DNA of 64,000 nt from Thiomicrorhabdus sp965603495 (GCA_965603495.1 CBFDDF010000003.1:62001-126000); one strand, 5' to 3'; positions 7,141-15,964 are shown, counted from the stretch's first letter. Numbers and translations: made by a program. Notes: a model not told the origin generated them from the letters alone.

Positions 7141-8157
7141 TTAGTTTTTGTCTTGATCTACGATTTTATTCGCTGCAATCCAAGGCATCATCGCACGCAA
7201 CTTACCACCCACTACTTCAATTCCGTGCTCTGCGTTGTTACGACGCGCAGCAGTCATTGATGGGTAACCAGATTGACCTTCTAGGATGAACTGCTTAGCA
7301 TACTCACCAGACTGGATGTTCTTCAATGCTTGACGCATTGCTTCACGAGACTCAGCGTTAATTACCTGAGGACCTGTTACATATTCACCGTACTCAGCGT
7401 TGTTTGAGATTGAGTAGTTCATATCAGCGATTCCGCCTTCGAACATCAAATCAACAATTAACTTAAGTTCGTGTAAACACTCGAAGTATGCCATTTCAGG
7501 TGCATATCCAGCTTCAACCAAAGTATCGAAACCAGCTTTAACAAGCTCAACCGCACCACCACAAAGAACCGCTTGTTCACCAAATAAATCAGTTTCACAC
7601 TCGTCACGGAAAGTAGTTTCGATGATTGCAGTACGTCCACCACCGACACCAGAAGCGTAAGCTAAAGCGACTTCTTTCGCGTTACCAGAAGCATCTTGAT
7701 GGATTGCGATAAGATCAGGAACACCACCACCACGTACGAATTCTGAACGTACTGTGTGACCAGGTGCTTTAGGTGCAACCATGATGACATCTAAATCTTT
7801 ACGAGGAACAACTTGGTTATAGATGATTGCGAAACCGTGAGCGAATGCTAAAACAGCACCTTGCTTGATGTTAGGCTCAATCTCTTCTTTATAAAGAACA
7901 GACTGGAATTCATCTGGTGTAAGAATCATGACAACATCAGCACCCGCAACCGCAGTCGCTACGTCAGCAGTCTTAAGACCGTAACCTTCAGCTTTTGCAA
8001 TTGAAGAAGAACCTGCACGTAGACCAACAGTAACATCTACACCAGAATCTTTTAGGTTAGCTGCATGCGCGTGACCCTGAGAACCAAAACCAATGATGGC
8101 AACTTTTTTGCCCTGGATGATAGATAGATTACAATCTTTATCGTAATAAACGTTCAT
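7141..8157 (-). CDS. ilvC: Ketol-acid reductoisomerase
   Basis: The 338-residue enzyme carries out the second common step of isoleucine and valine synthesis, isomerising and reducing acetolactate with NADPH and magnesium. The length fits the short class I form. The NAD(P)-binding motif 'VAIIGFGSQGHAHA' lies at about residues 19-32, 'HGFAI' and 'PKAPGHTVRSEF' follow, and the C-terminal knotted domain has 'ECLHELKLIVDLMFEGG'. It is the last gene of ilvB-ilvN-ilvC on the minus strand, with 134 bases between ilvN and ilvC, so a separate promoter is possible. A terminator lies downstream. Confidence 0.97.
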   Translation of the reverse strand: MNVYYDKDCNLSIIQGKKVAIIGFGSQGHAHAANLKDSGVDVTVGLRAGSSSIAKAEGYGLKTADVATAVAGADVVMILTPDEFQSVLYKEEIEPNIKQGAVLAFAHGFAIIYNQVVPRKDLDVIMVAPKAPGHTVRSEFVRGGGVPDLIAIHQDASGNAKEVALAYASGVGGGRTAIIETTFRDECETDLFGEQAVLCGGAVELVKAGFDTLVEAGYAPEMAYFECLHELKLIVDLMFEGGIADMNYSISNNAEYGEYVTGPQVINAESREAMRQALKNIQSGEYAKQFILEGQSGYPSMTAARRNNAEHGIEVVGGKLRAMMPWIAANKIVDQDKN

Positions 8158-8291
8158 GTTAAAACCTTTAAATGTATGAATATAAAGCTATTTTATATTC
8201 GTTGTTAATAATATTTAATTTTTAGAATTTTGATTGTCCGCTATTTTAAAGGCGGACAATTTTTAGTCAAGCATTACACCGATTTAGTAGA

Positions 8292-8783
8292 CTAGATGTG
8301 CAAGCACTTCTCGCCACGCATCACACCCACGGTTCCTGAGCGCACTGTTTCCATAATCAACCCAGAATCTAACGCATCAATGAAGGCATCTAACTTTTTA
8401 GACTGGCCGACCATTTGAATCGTATAGGTAGAAGCTGTGACATCAATAATATCGCCACGAAAAATATCTGCTAAACGCTTATATTCTTCACGCATATCAC
8501 CCGTTGCTGACAACTTAATCAACATCAGTTCACGCTCAATATGTGAACCTTCTGTTAAATCCAGAACTTTGACCACATCTACTAAGCGATTAAGATGCTT
8601 AACGATTTGCTCAACTTCTTGAGCCGTCCCGCTCGTGACCAACGTTAAACGTGATAATGAATCGTCTTCAGTTGGGGCAACGGTTAACGCGTGAATATTG
8701 TAACCACGTGCTGAGAAAAGCCCTGAAACACGCGATAAAGCACCAGCTTCGTTTTCCATTAGCATAGAAATAATATGTTTCAT
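8292..8783 (-). CDS. ilvN: Acetolactate synthase small (regulatory) subunit
   Basis: The 163-residue protein starts with an ACT domain ('HIISMLMENEAGALSRVSGLFSARGYNI'), which binds valine for feedback inhibition, and continues with the C-terminal domain of the IlvH type. The length matches IlvH of other gammaproteobacteria (about 163). It follows ilvB by 9 bases, so the two subunits are probably translated together. Confidence 0.95.
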   Translation of the reverse strand: MKHIISMLMENEAGALSRVSGLFSARGYNIHALTVAPTEDDSLSRLTLVTSGTAQEVEQIVKHLNRLVDVVKVLDLTEGSHIERELMLIKLSATGDMREEYKRLADIFRGDIIDVTASTYTIQMVGQSKKLDAFIDALDSGLIMETVRSGTVGVMRGEKCLHI

Positions 8784-8792
8784 CTTATTCTC

Positions 8793-10496
8793 CTATACCA
8801 AAATCATTTCATTGAGACCTGCACCGGCAGGAATCATTGGATAGACGTTCTCTTGTTGATCGGTAATGATGTCAACAAACACCAAACGATCTTTATACTT
8901 CTCAGAGAACACTTCTTCCAGCTGTGCGGTCATTGTTTTTGGATTGTCAATGCGTACACCGACATGACCATAAGATTCCGCAAGCTTAACGAAATCTGGC
9001 AATGACTCCATGTAAGACATTGAATAACGGCGCTCATAGAAGAACTCTTGCCACTGACGAACCATGCCTAAGAACCCGTTGTTCAAACAGATAATCTTAA
9101 TTGCAAATCCGTACTGTAAACAAGTTGACAGCTCTTGGATATTCATTTGAATAGAACCTTCACCGGTTACACAGACAACAATTTCATCCGGAAAGGCCAA
9201 TGCGGCACCCATGGCTGCCGGTAAACCGAAGCCCATAGTTCCTAAGCCACCAGAGTTCAACCAACGACGCGGCTTATCAAATGGATAGTACTGTGCCGCA
9301 AACATTTGGTGCTGACCGACATCGGAAGAAACATATGCATCACCCTTTGTCGCTTTCCAAACCGCTTCAACAGCCGCTTGAGGCTTGATTTTTGCCCCCA
9401 TAGTGTCATAGCGAAGACACTCAGTAGCACGCCACTCTTCAATTTGAGTCCACCAAGCAGCCAAAGCCTTTTCATCTGACTTTAATTTAGTCTTACCCAA
9501 AATGGCTAACATCTCAGTGACAACTTGCTTCACCGGACCGACAATTGGAATATCAACTAACACGTTTTTAGAAATCGATGCTGGATCGATATCCACGTGA
9601 ATAATTTTGGCATCCGGACAGAACTTTTCTAAATTCCCAGTAACACGGTCATCAAAACGCGAACCAATCGCAATAATCAAATCACTATGATGCATTGATA
9701 AATTGGCTTCATAAGTACCGTGCATACCCAACATGCCGACAGACTGTTTATCTGACGCTGGAAAAGCGCCCAGTCCCATCAATGTTTGGGTAATCGGGAA
9801 TCCTAATTTATGGGTTAACTCAGTTAACTCGGCTGAAGCGTCACCTAAAATGACCCCTCCGCCAGTATATAAAATAGGACGTTTAGCAGAAAGCATCATT
9901 TCAACGGCTTTCTTAATCTGTCCGCTATGGCCTTTAGTTACAGGCAAGTAGGAGCGCATCTCAACTTCTTGTGGGAATGCATACGTGCTTTTGGCGGTTT
10001 GTACATCTTTTGGAATGTCGATCACAACCGGGCCAGGTCGGCCAGTTGTTGCTAAATAAAACGCTTTTTTGAGCGTAATAGCAAGGTCATCGACATTCTT
10101 GACCAAGAAGTTGTGTTTGACGATTGGTCTTGTAATCCCAGTGGTATCAATCTCTTGGAATGCATCTAAACCGATCAGTGCCGTAGGCACCTGACCCGTA
10201 ATACATACCATCGGAATTGAATCCATATAAGCGGTTGCAATACCAGTGACAGCATTAGTTGCCCCTGGTCCCGAAGTTACAAGCACCACTCCTGGCTTTC
10301 CTGTAGAGCGCGCATAACCGTCTGCAGCATGCACTGCAGCCTGTTCGTGACGGACTAAAATATGGCTTAAATTTTTAGCGTCAGTATCAAGGGCATCATA
10401 AATTGGCAAAACAGCTCCGCCAGGATACCCCCAAATATGCTCTACGCCCTCATCTTCTAGGTAGTTTACAAGAATTTGAGCACCAGTCATTTCCAC
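8793..10496 (-). CDS. ilvB: Acetolactate synthase large subunit
   Basis: This ThDP- and FAD-dependent enzyme condenses pyruvate to acetolactate, or pyruvate with 2-oxobutyrate. The three TPP-enzyme domains are in the usual order: 'GYPGGAVLPIYDAL' and 'VRHEQAAVHAADGYAR' with the catalytic Glu near the N-terminus, a central FAD-associated domain, and a C-terminal ThDP/Mg region with 'GEGSIQMNIQELST'. The frame is open from a TTG at 10532. I choose the GTG at 10496, 567 residues, because AAAGGA lies 8 bases upstream and family members begin near 'MEMTGAQILV'. The ATG at 10490 is the alternative. It is the first gene of the ilvBNC operon. Confidence 0.95.
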   Translation of the reverse strand: MEMTGAQILVNYLEDEGVEHIWGYPGGAVLPIYDALDTDAKNLSHILVRHEQAAVHAADGYARSTGKPGVVLVTSGPGATNAVTGIATAYMDSIPMVCITGQVPTALIGLDAFQEIDTTGITRPIVKHNFLVKNVDDLAITLKKAFYLATTGRPGPVVIDIPKDVQTAKSTYAFPQEVEMRSYLPVTKGHSGQIKKAVEMMLSAKRPILYTGGGVILGDASAELTELTHKLGFPITQTLMGLGAFPASDKQSVGMLGMHGTYEANLSMHHSDLIIAIGSRFDDRVTGNLEKFCPDAKIIHVDIDPASISKNVLVDIPIVGPVKQVVTEMLAILGKTKLKSDEKALAAWWTQIEEWRATECLRYDTMGAKIKPQAAVEAVWKATKGDAYVSSDVGQHQMFAAQYYPFDKPRRWLNSGGLGTMGFGLPAAMGAALAFPDEIVVCVTGEGSIQMNIQELSTCLQYGFAIKIICLNNGFLGMVRQWQEFFYERRYSMSYMESLPDFVKLAESYGHVGVRIDNPKTMTAQLEEVFSEKYKDRLVFVDIITDQQENVYPMIPAGAGLNEMILV

Positions 10497-10638
10497 AACA
10501 TTGGTCCTTTTAATTACGTTAAACCCTTTCAAAAACAGTCCACTTTTATCTGATTACAAATAGACAAAAAAGACGATCCGAAAAGACTAACTAAGGTTCA
10601 TTAATACATCCACGTGGTTTGCACGCGGAAAAGGTGGG

Positions 10639-10667
10639 ATTATATAAAATTTTGCCCATGTTATAAA
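10639..10667 (-). promoter_or_regulatory. ilvB: Possible promoter of ilvBNC
   Basis: On the minus strand a perfect TATAAT (10639-10644) is preceded, with 17-bp spacing, by TTTATA (4 of 6 to the -35 consensus). Transcription would start near 10632, giving a leader of about 136 bases. A hairpin with a CCGCGTG/CACGTGG stem lies in that leader, but there is no T-run behind it and no leader peptide rich in Ile, Leu or Val codons. Confidence 0.4.
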
Positions 10668-10785
10668 GCCAAAGCCGTGCTTTGTTTGAATAAAGTTGCT
10701 ATATGAGCCTGAACTTTAGACTAAGTGACTGGCAAAATACTTACTGCTACCTCTAAAAACGAATTTTCTCCGATATCCCTCACAT

Positions 10786-10813
10786 AAAAAAGGCTGTCCA
10801 AGACAGCCTTTTG
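10786..10813 (-). terminator. Intrinsic terminator of orn
   Basis: AGGCTGTC and GACAGCCT form a perfect stem around CAA. A-runs before and T-runs after give U-tracts on both strands. On the minus strand it lies about 80 bases after the orn stop. The rest of 10497-10893 holds the ilvB leader and nothing else I could recognise. Confidence 0.75.
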
Positions 10814-10893
10814 GCAAAATACATCCAACAAAAGAGGTTTTAGCTACTTTATATAAAACAATCCGTTATCAATATTCCCCTGCAAATTAACCT

Positions 10894-11445
10894 TTAATTG
10901 AAGTCTGCTAAAAATAAGTTTTTGCGGTAATGTTGTAACTCATCAATGGACTCTAAAATATCCGCTAAAGCCAAATGTGCACCACTTTTTTTGTGCGATT
11001 GATAAACTTTGGGTGCCCAACGTCTTGCAAGCTCTTTCAGAGTACTGACATCCAGGTTTCGATAATGGAAAAACACTTCCAACTGTGGCATTTGTTCGAC
11101 CATAAAACGACGATCCTGACAGATACTGTTACCACACATGGGTGATTTACCCGCTGGCACGTATTGCACTAAAAACTCCATTGTTAAGCGTTCGGCTTCT
11201 CGCATCGTCACACGACTCTCCTGAACTCTTTGTGTTAATCCAGAATTACTGTGATGCGTGGTACACCACTCATCCATAGCATCCAGATGTGACTTTTCAG
11301 TCTGAATCGCTAAAACAGGACCTTGTGCCAATACATTTAATTCACTATCGGTCACCACCGTTGCGATTTCAATAATTTGATTGGTTTTTGGATCCAATCC
11401 GGTCATTTCTAAATCAATCCAAATTAAATTCTTATCAGACTTCAT
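10894..11445 (-). CDS. orn: Oligoribonuclease
   Basis: The 183-residue 3'-5' exonuclease degrades short RNAs and pGpG, which links it to cyclic-di-GMP turnover. The DEDDh exonuclease motifs are clear: 'WIDLEMTGLDP' (Exo I), 'NSICQDRRFM' (Exo II) and 'HLALADILESI' (Exo III, with the His). The frame opens at 11469, but the ATG at 11445 gives the usual N-terminus and length (about 180). An AAGAG about 11 bases upstream is a weak ribosome binding site. Confidence 0.95.
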   Translation of the reverse strand: MKSDKNLIWIDLEMTGLDPKTNQIIEIATVVTDSELNVLAQGPVLAIQTEKSHLDAMDEWCTTHHSNSGLTQRVQESRVTMREAERLTMEFLVQYVPAGKSPMCGNSICQDRRFMVEQMPQLEVFFHYRNLDVSTLKELARRWAPKVYQSHKKSGAHLALADILESIDELQHYRKNLFLADFN

Positions 11446-11542
11446 AATAGGGGCTCTTTTCACATACAATATATCGTTATATTAACGTAAAAAACCCTTT
11501 TAAAAATAGAAAACCCACCCTCTAAACTGTAAAAAGAGCCCT

Positions 11543-12802
11543 ATGAACTGGATTACCCCTTTATTCTTATTCGCCCTAACTCTTAACGTCTTGATTGAAG
11601 TTTGGCTTAATATCAAAAACCAATTCCATATCGGTAAGCATCGCCAAAGCGTGCCTGAAGAGTTTAGTGAGGTGGTGACCTTAGAAGCTCATCAAAAAGC
11701 CGCTGACTATAGCCGCGCTAAATTACAGCTGAGTCGATTAGGGTTATTTTACGATGCAGCGATTCTATTATTTATGACATTAGGCGGGGGCTTTCAAGAC
11801 ATCTATAACCTATGGCTAACCAGTGCATTAGAACCAGTTTGGCAAGATGTAGCATTTTTGCTTTCTGCCCTATGGTTTGTCTCCTTATTACACCTGCCTT
11901 TTTCCATTATAAGCACCTTTAAAATTGAAGCTGAATTTGGGTTTAATAAAACGACCCCATTAAAATTTATAACGGATTTATTAAAGCAATGGGCTTTAAT
12001 GTTAGTATTGGGCATCCCCCTTATTTGGGTGATCATCAGCATTATGACGAGTTATATTGACCAGGCCTGGTGGTTTTATACTTGGATTGTTTGGATGAGC
12101 TTTCAGTTTATTTTAATGTGGGCTTACCCAAAATGGATCGCACCGATTTTCAACAAATTCTCACCATTAGAAGATGAAGCAATGAAACTACGCATTAGCA
12201 AATTGCTAGAACGTACCGGATTTGAATCTAACGGCATCTTTGTGATGGACGGCTCTTCGCGCTCAGGCCACGGCAATGCCTACTTCACGGGCATGGGAAA
12301 AAACAAACGGATTGTATTCTTCGATACCTTATTAGAGAAACTCAGCCCAGAAGAAGTTGAAGCGGTTTTAGCACATGAACTTGGACATTTCAAACATGGC
12401 CACATTCGCCAAAAGTTGATTGAAAGCACCGTCTTAACCCTCGCAGGATTAGCCTTATTAGGTTGGTTAATTCAATTACCAGAGTTTTATAATGGCCTAG
12501 GGATGAGTTCACAAACTCCGGCAATTGCACTACTCCTGTTTATGACTGCCGTACCAACGATTTTCTTTTTCATGGGACCTATCAGCGCACTTAAAAGTCG
12601 TAAACATGAATTTGAAGCCGATGCATTTGCCGCCGAACATGTCGGTGCGGAACATCTGATTTCAGCCTTACTGAAAATGTATCGAGACAATGCCAGCACC
12701 TTAACGCCTGATCCGAGCTTTTCGGCTTACCATGATAGCCATCCGCCCGCTAAAATTCGTATTGACCATTTAAAGACGTTAATCGGCAAGAACACCGACT
12801 AG
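11543..12802 (+). CDS. M48 membrane metallopeptidase (Ste24/CAAX-protease type)
   Basis: The 419-residue integral membrane protein has the zinc motif His278-Glu-Leu-Gly-His282 ('AHELGHFKHGH') and the third-ligand region 'KSRKHEFEADAFAAEH'. An N-terminal M48_N domain with several helices covers roughly residues 1-200. This architecture is the eukaryotic CAAX protease 1 / Ste24 type rather than the shorter HtpX. Bacterial members probably act in membrane-protein quality control; prenylated substrates are not expected. The dispersed palindrome at 12060-12071 is inside the gene and encodes Gln-Ala-Trp. The pterin dehydratase gene follows 48 bases later. Confidence 0.9.
   Translation: MNWITPLFLFALTLNVLIEVWLNIKNQFHIGKHRQSVPEEFSEVVTLEAHQKAADYSRAKLQLSRLGLFYDAAILLFMTLGGGFQDIYNLWLTSALEPVWQDVAFLLSALWFVSLLHLPFSIISTFKIEAEFGFNKTTPLKFITDLLKQWALMLVLGIPLIWVIISIMTSYIDQAWWFYTWIVWMSFQFILMWAYPKWIAPIFNKFSPLEDEAMKLRISKLLERTGFESNGIFVMDGSSRSGHGNAYFTGMGKNKRIVFFDTLLEKLSPEEVEAVLAHELGHFKHGHIRQKLIESTVLTLAGLALLGWLIQLPEFYNGLGMSSQTPAIALLLFMTAVPTIFFFMGPISALKSRKHEFEADAFAAEHVGAEHLISALLKMYRDNASTLTPDPSFSAYHDSHPPAKIRIDHLKTLIGKNTD
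12060..12071. repeat. Dispersed palindrome ACCAGGCCTGGT, copy 4
   Basis: Exact copy inside the M48 peptidase gene, in the frame GAC-CAG-GCC-TGG-TGG (Asp-Gln-Ala-Trp-Trp). Confidence 0.9.
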
Positions 12803-12850
12803 AAAAGTCCTCACAAAACACACCTTCAAACTAATCTAGGAATTATAGAG

Positions 12851-13204
12851 ATGACATCGAAAACGACTCTATCACAAGAACTGATTCAGCAACGCTGTGA
12901 AGATATGCCTAAAGGGGCTAAGCCTTTAATCATTCCAGCCATTGAAAGTAATCTAAGCCACCTTAGTGGTTGGGATGCACCCCTTAATTATGTAAATATA
13001 TCAAAGACGTTTAACTTTAAGAACTATCAGCAAACCATCGCCTTCGTCAATGCGGTCACATGGTTAGCGAATAAAGAAGATCATCATCCGCTAATCTGCT
13101 TTGACTATAACAGTGCAAAAATCACGCTAACGACGCATAATGCCAAAGGCCTGACCAATAACGATATGATTATGGCCGCTAAGATTAACGCTTTACTGGA
13201 TTAA
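12851..13204 (+). CDS. 4a-hydroxytetrahydrobiopterin dehydratase family protein
   Basis: The 117-residue protein belongs to the pterin-4a-carbinolamine dehydratase (PCD/DCoH, PhhB) family. The typical segments are present: 'FNFKNYQQTIAFVNAVTWLANKEDHHPLICFDYNSAKITLTTH', with the His-His-Pro active-site motif, and 'GLTNNDMIMAAKIN' at the C-terminus. In bacteria without phenylalanine hydroxylase these proteins are thought to act in molybdopterin metabolism. No phenylalanine hydroxylase gene is seen nearby. A moderate AGGAATTATAG ribosome binding site precedes the ATG. Confidence 0.9.
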   Translation: MTSKTTLSQELIQQRCEDMPKGAKPLIIPAIESNLSHLSGWDAPLNYVNISKTFNFKNYQQTIAFVNAVTWLANKEDHHPLICFDYNSAKITLTTHNAKGLTNNDMIMAAKINALLD

Positions 13205-13299
13205 TCAGGCTCATTGGATAGGAAGAATATGCTCAAGTTTTCTTAGATCCATTTGCAACATTAAATCAGATCATCACATAATAGGGTTCCAATCGCTTT

Positions 13300-14358
13300 A
13301 TGGCTAAACGCAAGCTTACTGACCAGCAAACACGCCGCGTCAGCACTAAACGACAAAAACAGACTTCGGAGAATGATGGCGTTGACAAGCCAATTGTGCT
13401 GCCTGGAAAATCTGCTGACACAAATTTATTGGGTGCTGAACAACCAGGCCTGGTCATTACCAGTTTTGGTAAACGCGTTTTGGTCGAAGCAGAGTCAGGT
13501 GAACATTTTAGATGTGCCATTCGCCAACACTTAGGTAAATTAGTCGCCGGCGACCGGGTCATTTGGCAGACCGACATTGAGGCAGGTACAGGCGTTGTCG
13601 TCAGTGTTTTACCACGCACTCATGAATTTAGTCGCCCTGGCTTTAGAGGCCAAACCCGAATGATTGCGGCGAATATCGATTTTATCGGTATCGTTATGCC
13701 AGTATTACCAGGGATTCATCCTGATATGATTGACCGCTATTTAGTTGGGGCTGCCCAGCTAGACATTCCCGTCATCATTATCATCAATAAAGTAGATCTA
13801 TTAGAAGACGATGAAGACTGGGATACGATTGCTGCATTATTGGAACCCTATACAAAGCTTGGAATTGAAATTCTCCCTGCCTCAGCCACATCACAGGCAG
13901 GCCTTCACGACTTGCAGAGTTTTATGAATGGCAAAAATAGTGTTTTTGTAGGACCATCTGGTGCGGGGAAATCTTCACTAATTAACGCACTGATTCCGGA
14001 TCTAGGAATTAGGGTCGGTACGCTTTCAGAAGCTACAGGACTAGGTAAACACACCACCACCAATAGTATTCTGTATCACCTGCCAAGCATGGATAAGTCA
14101 CAAAAAGATGGGGGGAATCTCATCGACTCTCCAGGCATTCGACAGTTTAGCCCAACCGCTTGTTCAGTCAATGAACTCGCAAGCTATTACCCTGACTTTG
14201 CTCCCTTCTTAGGACACTGTAAATACAACAACTGTACCCATAGCATAGAACCCAATTGTGCTATTAAAGACGCAGTTGAATCGGGTGATATAGCCTACAG
14301 TCGTTACTTGAGCTTCCAGCGTATGCTTGAAGAGTTTAAAAGCGAACCTGAACATTAA
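13300..14358 (+). CDS. rsgA: Ribosome small-subunit-dependent GTPase A
   Basis: This 352-residue GTPase matures the 30S ribosomal subunit. It has an N-terminal basic tail and OB-fold (to about residue 100), then a circularly permuted GTPase domain with motifs in the order G4 ('INKVDL'), G1 ('GPSGAGKSSL') and G3 ('DSPG'). A C-terminal zinc finger has 'CKYNNCTHSIEPNC'. In many gammaproteobacteria rsgA lies beside orn, and here orn is 2 kb away. The dispersed palindrome at 13443 encodes 'PGLV' in the OB-fold. Confidence 0.95.
   Translation: MAKRKLTDQQTRRVSTKRQKQTSENDGVDKPIVLPGKSADTNLLGAEQPGLVITSFGKRVLVEAESGEHFRCAIRQHLGKLVAGDRVIWQTDIEAGTGVVVSVLPRTHEFSRPGFRGQTRMIAANIDFIGIVMPVLPGIHPDMIDRYLVGAAQLDIPVIIIINKVDLLEDDEDWDTIAALLEPYTKLGIEILPASATSQAGLHDLQSFMNGKNSVFVGPSGAGKSSLINALIPDLGIRVGTLSEATGLGKHTTTNSILYHLPSMDKSQKDGGNLIDSPGIRQFSPTACSVNELASYYPDFAPFLGHCKYNNCTHSIEPNCAIKDAVESGDIAYSRYLSFQRMLEEFKSEPEH
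13443..13454. repeat. Dispersed palindrome ACCAGGCCTGGT, copy 5
   Basis: Exact copy in rsgA, in the frame CAA-CCA-GGC-CTG-GTC (Gln-Pro-Gly-Leu-Val). Confidence 0.9.
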
Positions 14359-14460
14359 ATTAAGCGAACGTTGGCTTTTCTAGCGCCACTCTCAACCATT
14401 ACTCCCTCTACCTATAATAGCTTCATACAAAGTTGACTTGGAAACACATGGCCGTTCATT

Positions 14461-14631
14461 TTAAACGCCAGCCAATAATACCGAAATACCATACAACAAC
14501 AAGGTTGTGCCAAAAATGGCCACGATCCAAAAGAGCAAGACCCAACCCAAGTGAATAGACTTTTGGGCTAATTTCAAAACCACCCAGCTTATCACTGTCA
14601 AAACAATTACAACTAACCACAATCTAATCAA
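14461..14631 (-). CDS. Small two-helix membrane protein, hypothetical
   Basis: A minus-strand frame encodes 56 residues from a TTG at 14631, or 58 from a GTG at 14637. GGAG lies five bases before the TTG and overlaps the GTG, which favours the TTG. The product is almost all hydrophobic: one helix ('LWLVVIVLTVISWVVL'), a short polar loop ('KLAQKSIHLG') and a second helix ('WVLLFWIVAIFGTTLLLYG'). The short polar loop suggests a helical hairpin. The charge pattern and uninterrupted frame make chance unlikely, but there is no family I recognise. It stands alone in the long gap between rsgA and the cytochrome genes. Confidence 0.55.
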   Translation of the reverse strand: MIRLWLVVIVLTVISWVVLKLAQKSIHLGWVLLFWIVAIFGTTLLLYGISVLLAGV

Positions 14632-14967
14632 AATCACTCCCTCTTGTTTTAAAGCTTATAAATCCAATGGACTCCGTCGCCACTAAAACAACTAATATTA
14701 TGTCGCTGACGTCGATTAAATCCACGCCAAACTTTACTCAGTTCTATATTGCAGGCAATTTTACCGAAAAAACAGCACAACATTCACTTAACAAACAATA
14801 AAATAAAAGTGGTCAACTTAATATAAAACAGCCTATTCAGGCTTGATTTAATACTGAAAGACAGTTTCTTTACAGACAAAAACGTATTTTCATCAATACT
14901 TTAAACCCCCTATTACTCATTAAGGCATATTTCTAGCAAATATTAAGGGTTGCTCAAGTCTTCTATC

Positions 14968-14996
14968 TTGACTCAGAAGGCCTTTTCGACTGTAAT
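14968..14996 (+). promoter_or_regulatory. Sigma70-type promoter of the cytochrome c gene
   Basis: TTGACT (14968) and TGTAAT (14991) are separated by exactly 17 bases, each 5 of 6 to consensus. Transcription would start near 15003, about 50 bases before the ATG at 15052. Confidence 0.7.
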
Positions 14997-15051
14997 AGGC
15001 ACCAGGGTTGAAAGACCCGAACCATTTAAATAGTGCTTTGGAGAGTACATC

Positions 15052-15357
15052 ATGAAAAATACAATTATTGCTCTAGCTGCGGCTGGATTAGTTTCTTTTG
15101 GTGCAGCTGCTCAAGCTGGTGACGCAACTGCTGGTCAAGCTTCTTACGCTACATGTGTAGGTTGTCACGGTGCAGCTGGTGAAGGCGGAGTTGGTCCTCA
15201 GTTAGCAGGTCAAGCTGCTGCAGATATCATTGCTAAGTTAAACAAGTATAAAGCTGGTGAGCAAGTAGGTCCTATGACTTCTATGATGGCACCAATGGCT
15301 GCTGGTCTTTCTGACGCAGACATCGCTAACATCGCTGCTTACACTTCTTCTCTATAA
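15052..15357 (+). CDS. Small cytochrome c (c553/c554 type)
   Basis: This 101-residue precursor has a Sec signal peptide ending near 'AAQA' and one haem c motif, Cys35-Val-Gly-Cys-His39, followed by 'GPQLAGQ' and Met-rich sequence 'PMTSMMAPMAAG' that can supply the distal ligand. It would be a soluble periplasmic electron carrier of about 8 kDa. A strong promoter, a GGAGAG ribosome binding site, its own terminator and a coding sequence rich in a few preferred codons suggest high expression. It is a plausible carrier between Sox/FCSD and the terminal oxidases. Confidence 0.85.
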   Translation: MKNTIIALAAAGLVSFGAAAQAGDATAGQASYATCVGCHGAAGEGGVGPQLAGQAAADIIAKLNKYKAGEQVGPMTSMMAPMAAGLSDADIANIAAYTSSL

Positions 15358-15378
15358 TTTATAGAGTTTAGTGAAAAG

Positions 15379-15402
15379 ACCGCCTTCGGGCGGTTTTTTT
15401 TT
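15379..15402 (+). terminator. Intrinsic terminator of the cytochrome c gene
   Basis: ACCGCC and GGCGGT form a stem capped by a TTCG tetraloop and followed by a run of eight or more T. It starts 22 bases after the stop. Confidence 0.95.
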
Positions 15403-15530
15403 GCCTCCAATTTATCGCTTTTAAGATACTCTCAATTCAACTCTTTGAGTTTGTCACTTGATTTACTAGCAGACATGGCTTTAAATAACAGGATAAACCT
15501 TTCAAATATTTAAATTTAAAGAGAACGATT

Positions 15531-15830
15531 ATGAAAAAATTATTAATGACGACCATCACGGCTGGTTTCTTATTTTCTGCTTCAGCGAATGCTATGGAAG
15601 CGCCTGCCAAATCTGCTACTTGTGTCGGTTGTCATGGTGCAGATGGAAACAGCATGGTACCAAACTTTCCAAAATTAGCAGGCCAGCACGCAAGCTACCT
15701 TGAAAAGCAACTGAAAGACTTCCGCGATGGTTTCCGTAAGGACGCCACGATGGCGGCTTTTGTTAAAGGCTTAACCGATGAAGAAATCAAAGCCTTAGCA
15801 GCTTTCTATGCGGCGCAAACGGCTAAATAG
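15531..15830 (+). CDS. Small cytochrome c (c553/c4-domain type)
   Basis: The 99-residue precursor has a signal peptide ('SASANA') and one haem motif, Cys31-Val-Gly-Cys-His35, then 'NFPKLAGQHASYLEKQLKDF' and 'TMAAFVKGLTDEEIKALAAF', the typical half of a cytochrome c4. It resembles each half of the dihaem cytochrome at 6045 more than the neighbouring gene at 15052. It is separated from that gene by a terminator, so it has its own promoter, not identified. Periplasmic electron carrier. Confidence 0.85.
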   Translation: MKKLLMTTITAGFLFSASANAMEAPAKSATCVGCHGADGNSMVPNFPKLAGQHASYLEKQLKDFRDGFRKDATMAAFVKGLTDEEIKALAAFYAAQTAK

Positions 15831-15834
15831 TCTC

Positions 15835-15868
15835 TTTTTAAAGTGACCAGGCTTGGTCACTTTAAAAA
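15835..15868. repeat. Palindrome variant ACCAGGCTTGGT in a long inverted repeat
   Basis: The one-mismatch variant at 15846-15857 is the centre of a 34-base inverted repeat in which 17 positions on each side pair (one G-T). The change is C to T in the right-hand CCTGG. It lies directly after the cytochrome gene and may contribute to termination, although the following sequence has no T-run. Confidence 0.7.
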
Positions 15869-15903
15869 CTTGGTCTGTGATGTATCCACAGAACCGCATA
15901 AAC

Positions 15904-15939
15904 AAAAAAGGCGCTTATTAATGAATAAGCGCCTTTTTT
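15904..15939. terminator. Bidirectional terminator
   Basis: AAAAAAGGCGCTTATT and its complement form a 16-bp stem around AATG, with a U-tract on either strand. It separates the convergent cytochrome c gene and the large oxidoreductase gene. Confidence 0.9.
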
Positions 15940-15964
15940 GTACGTGCTGTTTTTACACTTGATT

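Larger units (their letters stand above)
14359..15051. other. Long intergenic region between rsgA and the cytochrome gene
   Basis: Within these 693 bases I recognise a small minus-strand membrane-protein frame (14461-14631) and a sigma70-type promoter for the cytochrome gene (14968-14996). The stretch 14650-14950 is AT-rich and shows no gene, RNA gene or repeat that I can support. Confidence 0.5.

Noticed and set aside
10591..10659. Short frame in the ilvB leader as an attenuation leader peptide
   Set aside because: Its roughly 22 codons are not enriched in Ile, Leu or Val, and no terminator hairpin with a U-tract follows.
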